NCBI GenBank assembly: GCA_045632605.1
Contig: JAZQXA010000113.1
Coordinates: 1 to 47,219 of the forward strand
Direction: 5' to 3'
Origin: Flemingiibacterium sp045632605
GTDB lineage: Bacteria; Bacillota; Clostridia; Oscillospirales; CAG-272
DNA: 47,219 nt
Position numbers and translations under genes: made by a program
Notes under the pieces: generated by a model
Told to the model about the DNA's origin: nothing
The model's input: the letters and a program-made list of their open reading frames with translations, nothing else
Database searches by the model: none
Part shown: one piece after another, positions 34,068-42,760 of the stretch
Position numbering within the stretch: position 1 is the stretch's first letter
How the letters are laid out: the number at the start of each line of letters is the position of its first letter

Positions 34068-34550
34068 TTATGCCTTCTTGCGGATTTCGAGAATCTTTAA
34101 TTTAATGATGCCCGACGGTGCTTCAACCTCTGCGATATCATCAACCTTCTTTCCGATAAGGGCATTACCGATAGGCGACTGGTCAGAAATATTGTTCTTA
34201 AGCGGATCAACCTCGTTTGTACCGACGATGTTGTATTCGATTTCCTCGTCGAACTCCTCGTCATAAACACGAACAGTCGTACCCACGTTTGCAATACCGG
34301 AATTAAGATCCTCTTCGTTTACAAGAACAACATTTTTGAGAAGCTGTTCAAGCTCATTGATACGGGTTTCGACCTTAGCCTGTTCATTTTTTGCTTCGTC
34401 GTATTCACTGTTCTCCGAAAGGTCACCGAAGGAACGTGCAATTGCGAGCTGTTCTTTTACTTCAACTCGTCTTACGTTTTTTAAATACTCAAGCTCCTCG
34501 GTCATTATTTTAAGACCTTCGGGTGTTAAAACTAAAGGTTTGTTTGCCAT
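34068..34550 (-). CDS. greA: Transcription elongation factor GreA
   Basis: This 160-residue factor rescues backtracked RNA polymerase. The N-terminal coiled coil carries LTPEGLKIMTEELEYL and the ARSFGDLSENSEYDEAKNEQA tip, where the Asp and Glu act at the polymerase active site. The C-terminal domain has NIVGTNEVDPLKNNISDQSPIGNALIGKKVDD. The length fits GreA. AAGGAGA precedes the ATG. It lies between ctpA and lysS. Confidence 0.96.
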   Translation of the reverse strand: MANKPLVLTPEGLKIMTEELEYLKNVRRVEVKEQLAIARSFGDLSENSEYDEAKNEQAKVETRINELEQLLKNVVLVNEEDLNSGIANVGTTVRVYDEEFDEEIEYNIVGTNEVDPLKNNISDQSPIGNALIGKKVDDIAEVEAPSGIIKLKILEIRKKA

Positions 34551-34604
34551 TTTGTATATCTCCTTGAAATGTTATTTATATTATTGTATTCACCGCAAAA
34601 GCTT

Positions 34605-35804
34605 TTATTCTGCGGCAGAATCAAGTATTTCGATAGCCTTTTTAAGCTGTGCATCCTGCTCGAATGTCAGCTTGTATATGCTGATGTTAGAAAATTCCTC
34701 AGCTATCTCGCAGGGATAATCCGGCTGAACACCGACTCCCTCATAATTATCGGAATACGGCGGATAATAAAGCGCCGTCGAAATTCCAAATCCTGACCCG
34801 TCGGAAAGCGGCAGAACATTCTGCATAGTTCCCTTTCCGTAGGTTACAGTACCAACAAGCTCTGCGTATCCGTAATCCTGAAGCGCAGATGAGAAAAGCT
34901 CACCGGCACTTGCAGTATTTTCGTTTATAAGCACACAGCAGTCAAGCTTTACCGATTCCTTGTCAGAAGAAATGGTTTCCTTTTCACCGGACTTATATAC
35001 GATATGAACGATAGGTCCTTCGGGAAGCAGATAATCGAGTATATCACATATAGCATCAAGACTTCCGCCCGGATTATTTCTGACGTCAAAAACAAAACGC
35101 GTCGCACCGTTTTTCTGCAGCTCATCGCAGGCAGCTTTAAACTGCTCCGGTGTTCCGAGGTCAAATTCGAGAATCTGGACGATACCAACCGTAGGGTCTT
35201 CCTCCAAGATACGGCTGATAACCGAAATTTCTTTAATTTTTCCGCGAACAACGGAAAAATCAAGCAATTCTCCACCTCTTGCCACCGTGAATTTAACCTC
35301 TGTTCCTGCCTTACCGAGCATACGGTCAACAGCCTCGTTGTAACCGATTTCGGAAACATAATCTCCCTCAACGGCAACAATATAGTCACCCGGAAGTATT
35401 CCGGCTTCAAGCGCCGGAGAATCGGGCATCACATTGATAACCTCAATGGTGTTTTCGCTCCACATTACGCGAACACCGATTCCCTCATATTCCGCATTGT
35501 TGTCGGACATATTTTCAGCATATTCCTCTGCACTCAGGTAATAAGCATACTTATCTCCCGTGCCGGCGATATATCCTCGCAGAATATCGTCAGTAAGCTC
35601 TTTTTCGTCAATCTCACCGATGTAATATTCCCGGTAATAGGCATCAACGTCACTTAGCTTCTGAAACTTCGTCACCGAAGATTCAAAATTGTCAAGGGCA
35701 TTTGAATATCTGCTGTAAAGTGAAACAAATGTAATCTGAAATGTCACAAGCACAGCAAGAAGTATAAGGAGTATTGCCATGCCGAGTGATATTTTTTTCT
35801 GCAT
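34605..35804 (-). CDS. S41 C-terminal processing protease with PDZ domain
   Basis: This 399-residue CtpA/CtpB-type protease has an N-terminal membrane anchor (MAILLILLAVLVTFQITF). A PDZ domain is at about 105-190 (YEGIGVRVMW ... AGILPGDYIVAVEGD). The S41 catalytic core holds FVFDVRNNPGGSLDAICDIL, Ser in NENTASAGELFSSALQDYG and Lys in VTYGKGTMQNV, the serine-lysine dyad. In endospore formers such proteases process SpoIVFA or peptidoglycan hydrolases. Its place after ftsEX and an M23 peptidase points to control of cell-wall hydrolases. Confidence 0.94.
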   Translation of the reverse strand: MQKKISLGMAILLILLAVLVTFQITFVSLYSRYSNALDNFESSVTKFQKLSDVDAYYREYYIGEIDEKELTDDILRGYIAGTGDKYAYYLSAEEYAENMSDNNAEYEGIGVRVMWSENTIEVINVMPDSPALEAGILPGDYIVAVEGDYVSEIGYNEAVDRMLGKAGTEVKFTVARGGELLDFSVVRGKIKEISVISRILEEDPTVGIVQILEFDLGTPEQFKAACDELQKNGATRFVFDVRNNPGGSLDAICDILDYLLPEGPIVHIVYKSGEKETISSDKESVKLDCCVLINENTASAGELFSSALQDYGYAELVGTVTYGKGTMQNVLPLSDGSGFGISTALYYPPYSDNYEGVGVQPDYPCEIAEEFSNISIYKLTFEQDAQLKKAIEILDSAAE

Positions 35805-35844
35805 TATAAATTGCTCCTGGTTTTAAAATTTGACAGGCCGCAAA

Positions 35845-37065
35845 TCAGCCGCCGAAGAACTTCATCGGGTCAGTATGCTTACTGCTCTCATAGAGCGAGA
35901 AATGAAGATGATTTCCGGTTGAGCTTCCCGTTGAGCCAACCTGCGCAATAACATCGCCTTTGTTCACCTTCTGACCGCTTGAAACAAGCAGCTTTGAGCA
36001 ATGTGCATACAGTGTTGCATATCCGCCGCCGTGGTCTATCATTATGTAGTTTCCGTAGCTCCAATGATATGTAGCAATAGTGACTGTTCCCGTGTTAGAA
36101 GCATAAATATTTGTTCCGCCTGCCGCAGGAATGTCGATACCGTTGTGAAGCTCCGGCTTTCCGGTAAGCGGACTGTTGCGCCAGCCGTACGGCGAAGAAA
36201 CACGGGTATAACTGAGCGGCACCGGCCACATGAATGTACCGCCGACAAATTTCGAATTTTGCTTGCGCTCAAGCTCTGCAAGATATTCCTGAAGCTCCTC
36301 CTGAAGCTGTTCTTCAGCCGCAAGCTGTTTTTCGTAAAGTGCAGCATAATATGCCTTGTTGCTCTGAAGCTTGGAGAGATATGTAGCCGATTCTGTCTTC
36401 AGTTTTTCGAGCTCTGCTTCATCCTCTTTAAGCTGGGCAAGATACTCTTCCTGAGCCTGTTTCTTTGTGGAAAAATCATTACGTGCAGACTCAAGACTTG
36501 CCTTTTCACTCTTGAGCTCCTCCATAATCTTGGTATCATAAGCTAACATCGCTCCGATACGGTCTACACGCGAAAGAAAATCTGAAAGACTTTTTGCACC
36601 GAGAAGCATCTCAAGATAGCTCGTATGTCCCTCCTCGTGTGCCGCGCGAAGGCGAGTCTTAAAGAGAGCATATTTTTCCTGATAAGAGGCTTCGCTGTCA
36701 GCAATTTCGGTATCCTTCTGCTCAATATTTCCTGACAGCTCGGCAATCAGCTCGTTTGTAAGCTCTATCTTTTTCATCTGAAGATTGAGCTGTGTGTCAA
36801 GGCGCTCTTTTTCTTTGATCGCCGCATCAATATTGTTTGAAGTTGTTGAAATATTGTTTTTAATCTGTTCAATCTGCTGATTGAGAGCAGCAATCTGCGC
36901 CTCCATATCTTTCGACTTTGAGTCGCTGACCTTTGCGGCTGAAACAGCATCGTTTGCCGAAGGAACAGCAAGAACTATAAGCACAGCGCAAAGCATAAGT
37001 CCGACTGCGCGGATTATATTTTTTTTGACAGAACTGAAAGCGGTCGTTTTTTTTGTTTTTTCCAT
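35845..37065 (-). CDS. Coiled-coil M23 (LytM) peptidase, EnvC/PcsB-like FtsEX effector
   Basis: This 406-residue protein has a signal peptide (NIIRAVGLMLCAVLIVLAV), then a long coiled coil from about 55 to 260 (Lys/Glu/Gln-rich heptads), then a LytM metalloprotease domain. The zinc motifs are HNGIDIP (His, Asp) and HLHF (His) after a Gly-rich loop, so it looks catalytically intact. The gene is directly downstream of ftsX. FtsEX-activated peptidoglycan hydrolases or activators of this architecture (EnvC, PcsB, CwlO) work at cell division or elongation sites. Direct activation by this FtsEX is inference from gene order. Confidence 0.9.
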   Translation of the reverse strand: MEKTKKTTAFSSVKKNIIRAVGLMLCAVLIVLAVPSANDAVSAAKVSDSKSKDMEAQIAALNQQIEQIKNNISTTSNNIDAAIKEKERLDTQLNLQMKKIELTNELIAELSGNIEQKDTEIADSEASYQEKYALFKTRLRAAHEEGHTSYLEMLLGAKSLSDFLSRVDRIGAMLAYDTKIMEELKSEKASLESARNDFSTKKQAQEEYLAQLKEDEAELEKLKTESATYLSKLQSNKAYYAALYEKQLAAEEQLQEELQEYLAELERKQNSKFVGGTFMWPVPLSYTRVSSPYGWRNSPLTGKPELHNGIDIPAAGGTNIYASNTGTVTIATYHWSYGNYIMIDHGGGYATLYAHCSKLLVSSGQKVNKGDVIAQVGSTGSSTGNHLHFSLYESSKHTDPMKFFGG

Positions 37066-37095
37066 AAATAAATGACCTCTCTTTTTAGTTTCAAA

Positions 37096-37983
37096 CTATG
37101 CCTTAAGATATTTTCTTGTAGATATCGTACTTCCGATAATACCGGTGACAACTCCGATTCCAAGGAATATCGCCGCTACATAGTAGCCGATATCTCCGAA
37201 AGAAATAATCGTTAAAAAGTCAAATGTTCCGTCCATCATATTTACAACATAGCTGTAAATATACCACTGAATAAAGAACGCAAATGCGCTCGCGAGTATA
37301 CCGATGAATATACCCTCAAAAATAAACGGTAATATTACAAACCAGTCGGTAGCACCGACATATCGCATTATTGTAATTTCAGCGCGTCTTGAATGAACAG
37401 CAAGCTTTATTGTATTTATAATAACAAAAATACTTACAACAAAGAGTATTGCCATAAACCAGATAAGCACAAGCGAGATACTACTTTTGATGTTTTCAAT
37501 CTTCATCGCAAGGTCAAGACGGTTATTTTTCTTTGCAATACCGTCAATCTGACCTATCTGATAGTCGAGCGTTGAAACCTTTGAGTTATCCTCATACTTT
37601 ATAACATATGAGTCGCGCAGAGGATTATCCCCCTCAACAAGCTCATAAAGCCCTGAATATTCGGAATATTTTTCCTTTTCCTCTGCAAGCGCTTCGTCCT
37701 TTGAAATAAATGTAACGCTGGCAACATTGTCAAGGCGTTCAATCTGTTTTCCGATATCTGCAACTTCTTCGTCATTTTTGGTTTCGTCAATAAATACGAC
37801 GATTTCATTAAGAAGTCCGAGCTTTTCGAGATTTGCATCAATATTGAAAATCATCAGCGCAAAGCTGCCCATAACAACAAGACAGCTCATAAGAACTGTA
37901 ATTGAAGCCACGGTCATAATGCCATTTCGCCAAAGCCCCTTAAGACTCTGACCGAGGAAATAAGTCAAACGATATCTTTTCAT
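37096..37983 (-). CDS. ftsX: Cell division protein FtsX
   Basis: This 295-residue permease-like subunit has an N-terminal helix (GIMTVASITVLMSCLVVMGSFALMIF), an extracellular loop of about 100 residues (ANLEKLGLLNEIVVFIDE ... ASVTFISKDEAL ... NPLRDSYVI) and three C-terminal helices with the conserved HSRRAEITIMRYVGATDWFVILPFIFEGIFIGILAS. Its ATG overlaps the ftsE stop by four bases, so translation is coupled. It transmits FtsE ATPase activity to an outside wall hydrolase. Confidence 0.95.
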   Translation of the reverse strand: MKRYRLTYFLGQSLKGLWRNGIMTVASITVLMSCLVVMGSFALMIFNIDANLEKLGLLNEIVVFIDETKNDEEVADIGKQIERLDNVASVTFISKDEALAEEKEKYSEYSGLYELVEGDNPLRDSYVIKYEDNSKVSTLDYQIGQIDGIAKKNNRLDLAMKIENIKSSISLVLIWFMAILFVVSIFVIINTIKLAVHSRRAEITIMRYVGATDWFVILPFIFEGIFIGILASAFAFFIQWYIYSYVVNMMDGTFDFLTIISFGDIGYYVAAIFLGIGVVTGIIGSTISTRKYLKA

Positions 37984-38693
37984 ACGCTCATACCTCCGAC
38001 ACCGTCGCTGACGACCTTTCCATCTTTAATTTTAACCACACGCTGCTGGAAATAGTCAACAAGATCCTTTTCGTGTGTAACAACAATAACAGTTTTTCCG
38101 CGCTTATGTATCTTAACAAGCAGATTCATAATTTCAAGGCTCATCTGTGGGTCAATGTTACCCGTCGGCTCGTCTGCAATGATAATCTGCGGATTGTTTG
38201 CAAGTGCTCTGGCAAGAGCAACACGCTGCTGTTCTCCGCCCGAAAGCTGTGACGGATAGGAATTGAATTTTTCCGTTAAGTTAACAATATTGAGTATAGC
38301 AGGTACGCGGCGCTTGATGAGCTTTTTCGGCTCACCGACAACCTGCATCGCAAAAGCGACATTTTCAAATACCGTCTTGTTGGGGAAAAGACGGAAATCC
38401 TGGAATACAACTCCAAGCTCACGGCGATAGTACGGAACCTTGAAGTTGGAAATTTTCGATAAATTATAAACAGCGGGCTGTTTTTTACTGTCCTCTGTCT
38501 TTTCCGAGCGAACAATTATGCTGCCGCTTGAAGCCTTTTCCTCGCGAAGAAGGAGCTTCGTGAGTGTTGTTTTTCCGGCACCCGATTCACCGACGATAAA
38601 CACAAATTCGCCGTCGTTTATCTTAAGATTAACGCCGTCGAGTGCAACGGTTCCGTTCGGATACACTTTTTTTACATCTTTAAATTCTATCAT
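37980..38693 (-). CDS. ftsE: Cell division ATP-binding protein FtsE
   Basis: This 237-residue ABC ATPase has Walker A GESGAGKTTL, the Q-loop LGVVFQDFRLF, the signature LSGGEQQRVALARAL, Walker B IIIADEPTG and the H-loop VVTHE. NIDPQMSLEIMNLL is FtsE-typical. The start at 38693 (MIEFKDVKKVYPNG) is the family start; an upstream in-frame start at 38795 would add a non-homologous tail. The ribosome binding site (GGAG about 12 bases upstream) is weak. It is the first gene of ftsE-ftsX-M23-ctp. Confidence 0.95.
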   Translation of the reverse strand: MIEFKDVKKVYPNGTVALDGVNLKINDGEFVFIVGESGAGKTTLTKLLLREEKASSGSIIVRSEKTEDSKKQPAVYNLSKISNFKVPYYRRELGVVFQDFRLFPNKTVFENVAFAMQVVGEPKKLIKRRVPAILNIVNLTEKFNSYPSQLSGGEQQRVALARALANNPQIIIADEPTGNIDPQMSLEIMNLLVKIHKRGKTVIVVTHEKDLVDYFQQRVVKIKDGKVVSDGVGGMSV

Positions 38694-38741
38694 CTCGTTA
38701 AGCAGCTCCGTGAATTTCGTGAAATTTAATAAACGCAAAAT

Positions 38742-38800
38742 GCTAAATGTCGAAGCGAGTGTATACACTACACAAAAAATCGAGGCTGTCGGCATTTAGC
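38742..38800. repeat. Nested inverted repeats in the ftsE leader
   Basis: Outer arms of 12 bases (GCTAAATGTCGA at 38742-38753, TCGGCATTTAGC at 38789-38800; one G-U) enclose a perfect 12-base palindrome, AGTGTATACACT (38758-38769). The element sits 49 bases before the ftsE ATG. It could be an operator or an RNA structure. Confidence 0.5.
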
Positions 38801-38807
38801 AGTCGTA

Positions 38808-38845
38808 CCGTCCGCCAATTATAGTTTAATATAACGGGCGGACGG
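38808..38845 (-). terminator. Inverted repeat after the PucR-type regulator gene
   Basis: A 9-bp G/C-rich stem (CCGTCCGCC/GGCGGACGG) encloses a 20-base A/T-rich loop. It follows the regulator stop codon by 13 bases but has no T-run, so termination is uncertain. The loop contains TATAAT on the minus strand. Confidence 0.45.
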
Positions 38846-38858
38846 ACAAATAATTCAG

Positions 38859-39944
38859 TTAAAACTTAACAGGTTTGGAAGTAAGATACTTCTTAACCAT
38901 AAGCGCAACCTTAAAGGTAATTGCGTGCTCAAACTCTCTAAGGTCAAGACCGGTGAGCTTTCTGATTTTCTCGAGTCGGTAAACAAGAGTATTTCTGTGA
39001 ACAAAAAGCTTTCTCGAGGTTTCGGAAACATTAAGGTTGTTCTCGAAGAAGCACTGGATGGTCATAAGAGTTTCACGGTCGAGTGACTCAAGCGAACCTT
39101 TCTTGAATACCTCCTGCAGGAACATTTCGCAGAGAGTTGTCGGAAGCTGATAAATAAGTCTGCCAATGCCGAGATTTTCGTAGCTGATAATATTCTTTTC
39201 GGTGTCAAATACCTTTCCTACTTCAATAGCAACCTGCGCTTCCTTAAAGGAACGTGCAAGGTCTTTTATGTTATCAACAGCAGTACCGATACCGATAGTA
39301 ACCTTTGCATAGAATTCGCTTGAAAGAGTGTCGGCGATATTCTTTGCGGTCTTTTCGATTTCACGGTTGTCGTGTCCCGATTTAACTTCCTTTACAAGTA
39401 CAATATCATGCTCGCTTACGCTGATAACATAATCCTTGTTCTTGTCGGGGAACATATTCTGAACCATGTCAAACGGTACAACATCGCTCTTTCCGTAGAA
39501 CTTGATAAGAATTACGGCGCGCATAACGTCGGAATTGAAATGAAGCTCCTTGCTCTTAAGATAGATATCGCTCGGAAGAATATTATCGAGAATGATATTC
39601 TTGATAAACGAGCCCTTATCGAGCTTTTCATCATACAGATTCTTAATGTTTGCAAGCGAAACCGAAAGGATCATCGACAGCTTCTCAGCCATCTTGTCCT
39701 CTCCCTCAACAAACACAATATATTCAGCCTTTGCACCCTGACCTATCTGTCTGTATGTATAGCCTCCGGTTGTGATAGCTTCAGCTGTGTATGCCAGCTC
39801 ATCGCGTACACCCTGAGCGGTTTCTCCGATTTTAACAAGCTCACTGCAAGAAATAATTACGCCGTTTTCGTCGATAACGCCGATGACACGATCCACAGCA
39901 TCCTTCATCTGATGAATAATACCTTGGAAAAATCTGTTTGACAT
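38859..39944 (-). CDS. PucR/CdaR-type transcriptional regulator
   Basis: This is a 361-residue regulator. The N-terminal third resembles the sugar-diacid-recognition region of CdaR (VIGVIDENGVIISC). The middle is a GGDEF-like alpha/beta fold (IGIGTAVDNIKDLARSFKEAQVAIEVG). The C-terminus is the PucR helix-turn-helix: TIQCFFENNLNVSETSRKLFVHRNTLVYRLEKIRKLTGLDLREFEHAITFKVAL. The start at 39944 has GAAAGGAG upstream; the upstream TTG at 39962 is part of that site. It sits between the ftsE operon and the membrane protein, in the same direction. Its target is unknown. Confidence 0.85.
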   Translation of the reverse strand: MSNRFFQGIIHQMKDAVDRVIGVIDENGVIISCSELVKIGETAQGVRDELAYTAEAITTGGYTYRQIGQGAKAEYIVFVEGEDKMAEKLSMILSVSLANIKNLYDEKLDKGSFIKNIILDNILPSDIYLKSKELHFNSDVMRAVILIKFYGKSDVVPFDMVQNMFPDKNKDYVISVSEHDIVLVKEVKSGHDNREIEKTAKNIADTLSSEFYAKVTIGIGTAVDNIKDLARSFKEAQVAIEVGKVFDTEKNIISYENLGIGRLIYQLPTTLCEMFLQEVFKKGSLESLDRETLMTIQCFFENNLNVSETSRKLFVHRNTLVYRLEKIRKLTGLDLREFEHAITFKVALMVKKYLTSKPVKF

Positions 39945-40031
39945 GGGGGCGACTCCTTTCAACTTTTAAAAAAATTTAAGTGAAATAATTTTAATGAAAA
40001 ATATTATTTTTGTTTTAAAACGCAGCAGCGC

Positions 40032-40805
40032 TTAAATCATTTTTACGGTACAAATTACAGCAATTACAAGATAGGAACCGAGGAGAATAAAGTTTGCGGC
40101 AACCGCAGATGACGGCGCAAAGATGGGAAGAATTGCACCGAGAAGAATTGCAGCTGCGCAAATGAAAAATGTAACAGCACATTTCTTGCCGCCGATTGTG
40201 ATACCGGCAAATGAATAATTTTTATTCTTGGAAATGAGCATTATACCGAGAATGATTGCTGCCACGGGAATCGCAAACGAAAGTACTTTTGCGGCAATAA
40301 CACCGATTTCGCCGAAAGGATACATATGAGGTTCAGCCTTTGAAACCTGCAGAGCTATGTAACCGGCAGCAGTAAAGAGCGAATATGCAAAGAAGTTTCC
40401 GCCGTAAATATTATGTGCAAAATAAAGAACGGTAAGTGTAATAAGCGATGCTATAACAAGCTTTGCATCCCAATAAAGATAATACATAACTCCGGCTCCG
40501 AAAAGTGCAGTTGCATTACCGAAGATAAGCGCACTTGTTATTACCTTTGAAGATTCGTCAGAGTTATTTTTCTTTTTTAATGTAAACAGTATCGCCGAAA
40601 GAGCGAAAAGGATACCGGTAACCAAAAGATACGGAGGCATCACATAATAGAGTGTTGAAATCTGATTATTTCCAGCCTTGATTGCAAAGAGCACTGCAAC
40701 AACAACAAGCGCGAACTGTATCATCAAGCGGTAAAGCTTGGCGTCCTGCTGTTTTTCAGCCGCAAGGCGAGCGGCTTTCTTTTCTTTAATATTATTGTTA
40801 CTCAC
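40032..40805 (-). CDS. Polytopic membrane protein of unknown function
   Basis: This 257-residue protein has a basic, Ala/Lys-rich cytoplasmic N-terminus (about 25 residues) and about eight membrane helices. It has no recognised family and no catalytic motif. The start is GTG at 40805 with GGAGG about 11 bases upstream. It lies 18 bases after rsmE, so it is the second gene of that transcript. Confidence 0.65.
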   Translation of the reverse strand: MSNNNIKEKKAARLAAEKQQDAKLYRLMIQFALVVVAVLFAIKAGNNQISTLYYVMPPYLLVTGILFALSAILFTLKKKNNSDESSKVITSALIFGNATALFGAGVMYYLYWDAKLVIASLITLTVLYFAHNIYGGNFFAYSLFTAAGYIALQVSKAEPHMYPFGEIGVIAAKVLSFAIPVAAIILGIMLISKNKNYSFAGITIGGKKCAVTFFICAAAILLGAILPIFAPSSAVAANFILLGSYLVIAVICTVKMI

Positions 40806-40823
40806 TGTATTAAAACCTCCGGG

Positions 40824-41576
40824 TTACAATTCAAAATTATAAGTCAGACACGCAAGCACAAAGCTCGGTGCCGTTTCGCAGCGGAGTATCCGCCGTCCAA
40901 GTCCGCAAATATCAAATCCGGCTTCACGCGCTCTCTCAACTTCTTTAAGAGAGAAACCGCCTTCAGAGCCGATTATTACCGAAACGCTCTCAGGGATACT
41001 TCCGTCAGGGTATTTGTCAGTCAAAAGCTTTCGCAAAGGAACCGTATCATCTCCCTCGTAGAAGAATAGCACCAGCTCGCTTTCCGCAGCCCTTGTTAAC
41101 ATTTCGCCAAATGAAACCGGCATCATAACCTCCGGCACAGTTCCCCGTCCACACTGCTTTGCAGCTTCAAGCGCAATACGCGAACGCCGCTCCAGCTTTT
41201 TTTGCTCTTTTCGAGAATCGCTGTCCGTTTTAACGACACAGCGTTCCGATTCAAACGGGATTATTTCGTGCGCTCCTGTTTCGACCGATTTCTGAATAAT
41301 GAAATCAAGCTTGTCCGACTTGGGGAGAGCCTGAAAAAGTCGCACTGTGTACGGTGGCTCTGTGTCGCACTGCTTCGATGAAATTATCTTCGCCGTAACG
41401 CTGTCGGAAGAAAACGCAACAAGCTCACAGTCATATTCATTTTTTTGCATATCGCATACGGTGATATGCTCACCGACACGCATACGAAGCGAGCGCGAGA
41501 TATGAACAGCATCATCTCCGCAGAGGGTTACAATTCCATCTGCGATATTTGAAGCCGACAAAAAGAAACGCGGCAT
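40824..41576 (-). CDS. rsmE: 16S rRNA m3U1498 methyltransferase
   Basis: This 250-residue SPOUT methyltransferase modifies U1498 of 16S rRNA. It begins MPRFFLSASNI, with an N-terminal PUA-like region (HISRSLRMRVGEHITVCD). The knotted SAM site is formed by VIIGSEGGFSLKEVE and LGRRILRCETAPSFVLACL. The start at 41576 has GAGGTTGA upstream; an earlier TTG is unlikely. A perfect promoter precedes it even though prmA lies just upstream, as in many Clostridia. Confidence 0.95.
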   Translation of the reverse strand: MPRFFLSASNIADGIVTLCGDDAVHISRSLRMRVGEHITVCDMQKNEYDCELVAFSSDSVTAKIISSKQCDTEPPYTVRLFQALPKSDKLDFIIQKSVETGAHEIIPFESERCVVKTDSDSRKEQKKLERRSRIALEAAKQCGRGTVPEVMMPVSFGEMLTRAAESELVLFFYEGDDTVPLRKLLTDKYPDGSIPESVSVIIGSEGGFSLKEVERAREAGFDICGLGRRILRCETAPSFVLACLTYNFEL

Positions 41577-41649
41577 TTTCAACCTCAAAAATTACGATTA
41601 GTCAAAATTGGCACAACTTTTATCATTCGTTAGCCCGACTATATTGTAT

Positions 41650-41678
41650 ATTATACTACACTTTCGTCATTTTGTCAA
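41650..41678 (-). promoter_or_regulatory. Perfect-consensus promoter of rsmE
   Basis: On the minus strand there is a -35 TTGACA (41673-41678), a 17-base spacer and a -10 TATAAT (41650-41655). It shows that rsmE is not solely dependent on the dnaJ-prmA transcript. Confidence 0.8.
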
Positions 41679-41746
41679 ATATTTTAGCGAAATTTTTTGC
41701 ATATTTTTTTATCAAACGCGAAAAAAACCGTTATTTTTTCCAAATA

Positions 41747-42667
41747 TTAGTTTTTTTGATATACCATTGCCACCCAATCGCTCTCCATAGCCTCATCAAC
41801 GAGAGTAAATCCGTGGCTCGTCATAGCCGCTCTAACGTCGTCAGCATAGCGTTCAATGATGCCGGACGTGATAAGATAAGCTCCGCCTTTGAGATAATTG
41901 CCGATATCCGGTGACATACGAACAATGATATCAGCAACGATATTCGCCACTGCAAAATCGTAAAGTCCTCCGGCAGTGTCAACATTCGCAAGCAAATCGG
42001 AAACATCACAGGTGATATTGCTGCAATCGTTATCCTTGCAGTTTTCACGTGCAACACGGACTGCCACGGGGTCAATATCATAAGCAAAGCATTCACTTGC
42101 CCCGAGTTTAGAAGCACATATCGCAAGTATTCCGCTTCCCGTTCCGACGTCAAGCATACGTTGTCCGGGAGCGAGATATTTTTCAATAAGTCCGCAAACA
42201 AGACGTGTGGTTTCATGCGTACCCGTTCCGAATGCCATACCGGGGTCCATTCTGACAATAATATCGTTCGGCTCAGCATCATATTTCTCCCATGCAGGAA
42301 CAACAACAAGTCTTTCACCGACACGAATCGGATGATAATACTTCTTCCACGCAGTTGACCATTCTTCCTCGTCAACACCGATCAGCTCACATTTCGCATC
42401 AATTCCCTCTGCGGAAAATCGCTCTTTGAGAAACGCCATATAATCATTATAGTTTTTATCTTCGGGAATATAGATTGATACCGCACCGCGTGTCTTGTCG
42501 GCATTAAGTATACTTTCATCAATGAGGTCTCCGTAAACAGTTTTAAGTCCTGCCTCAATATCGCTGTAATCTTCAATCATAATTCCGTTATCAAGCATAC
42601 TCATAATAGCGGCAGTTCTTTCAATATCGCTTACCGCGACCGCCACGCGAAGTTGTGTCCAGTTCAT
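41747..42667 (-). CDS. prmA: Ribosomal protein L11 methyltransferase
   Basis: This 306-residue enzyme trimethylates lysines and the N-terminus of ribosomal protein L11. The N-terminal substrate domain is followed by the Rossmann domain: IIVRMDPGMAFGTGTHETTRL, MLDVGTGSGILAICASKLGAS (SAM site) and VANIVADIIV. The start MNWTQLRVAV at 42667 has AAGGAGAT upstream; an earlier in-frame start at 42700 is not supported. It follows dnaJ by 93 bases. Confidence 0.95.
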   Translation of the reverse strand: MNWTQLRVAVAVSDIERTAAIMSMLDNGIMIEDYSDIEAGLKTVYGDLIDESILNADKTRGAVSIYIPEDKNYNDYMAFLKERFSAEGIDAKCELIGVDEEEWSTAWKKYYHPIRVGERLVVVPAWEKYDAEPNDIIVRMDPGMAFGTGTHETTRLVCGLIEKYLAPGQRMLDVGTGSGILAICASKLGASECFAYDIDPVAVRVARENCKDNDCSNITCDVSDLLANVDTAGGLYDFAVANIVADIIVRMSPDIGNYLKGGAYLITSGIIERYADDVRAAMTSHGFTLVDEAMESDWVAMVYQKN

Positions 42668-42697
42668 AATAATCTCCTTAAAAACATAGTATATGAG

Positions 42698-42726
42698 CAA
42701 CCTCCGCCGTCACGGACAGCGGAGGT
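42698..42726. repeat. Hairpin between dnaJ and prmA
   Basis: A 9-bp perfect stem (AACCTCCGC/GCGGAGGTT) with an 11-base loop that can itself pair. There is no T-run, so it is more likely an mRNA stability or partial attenuation element than a full terminator. Confidence 0.45.
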
Positions 42727-42760
42727 TATATTTTGTGAGTGTCCAACTCTTTTTATTAAA

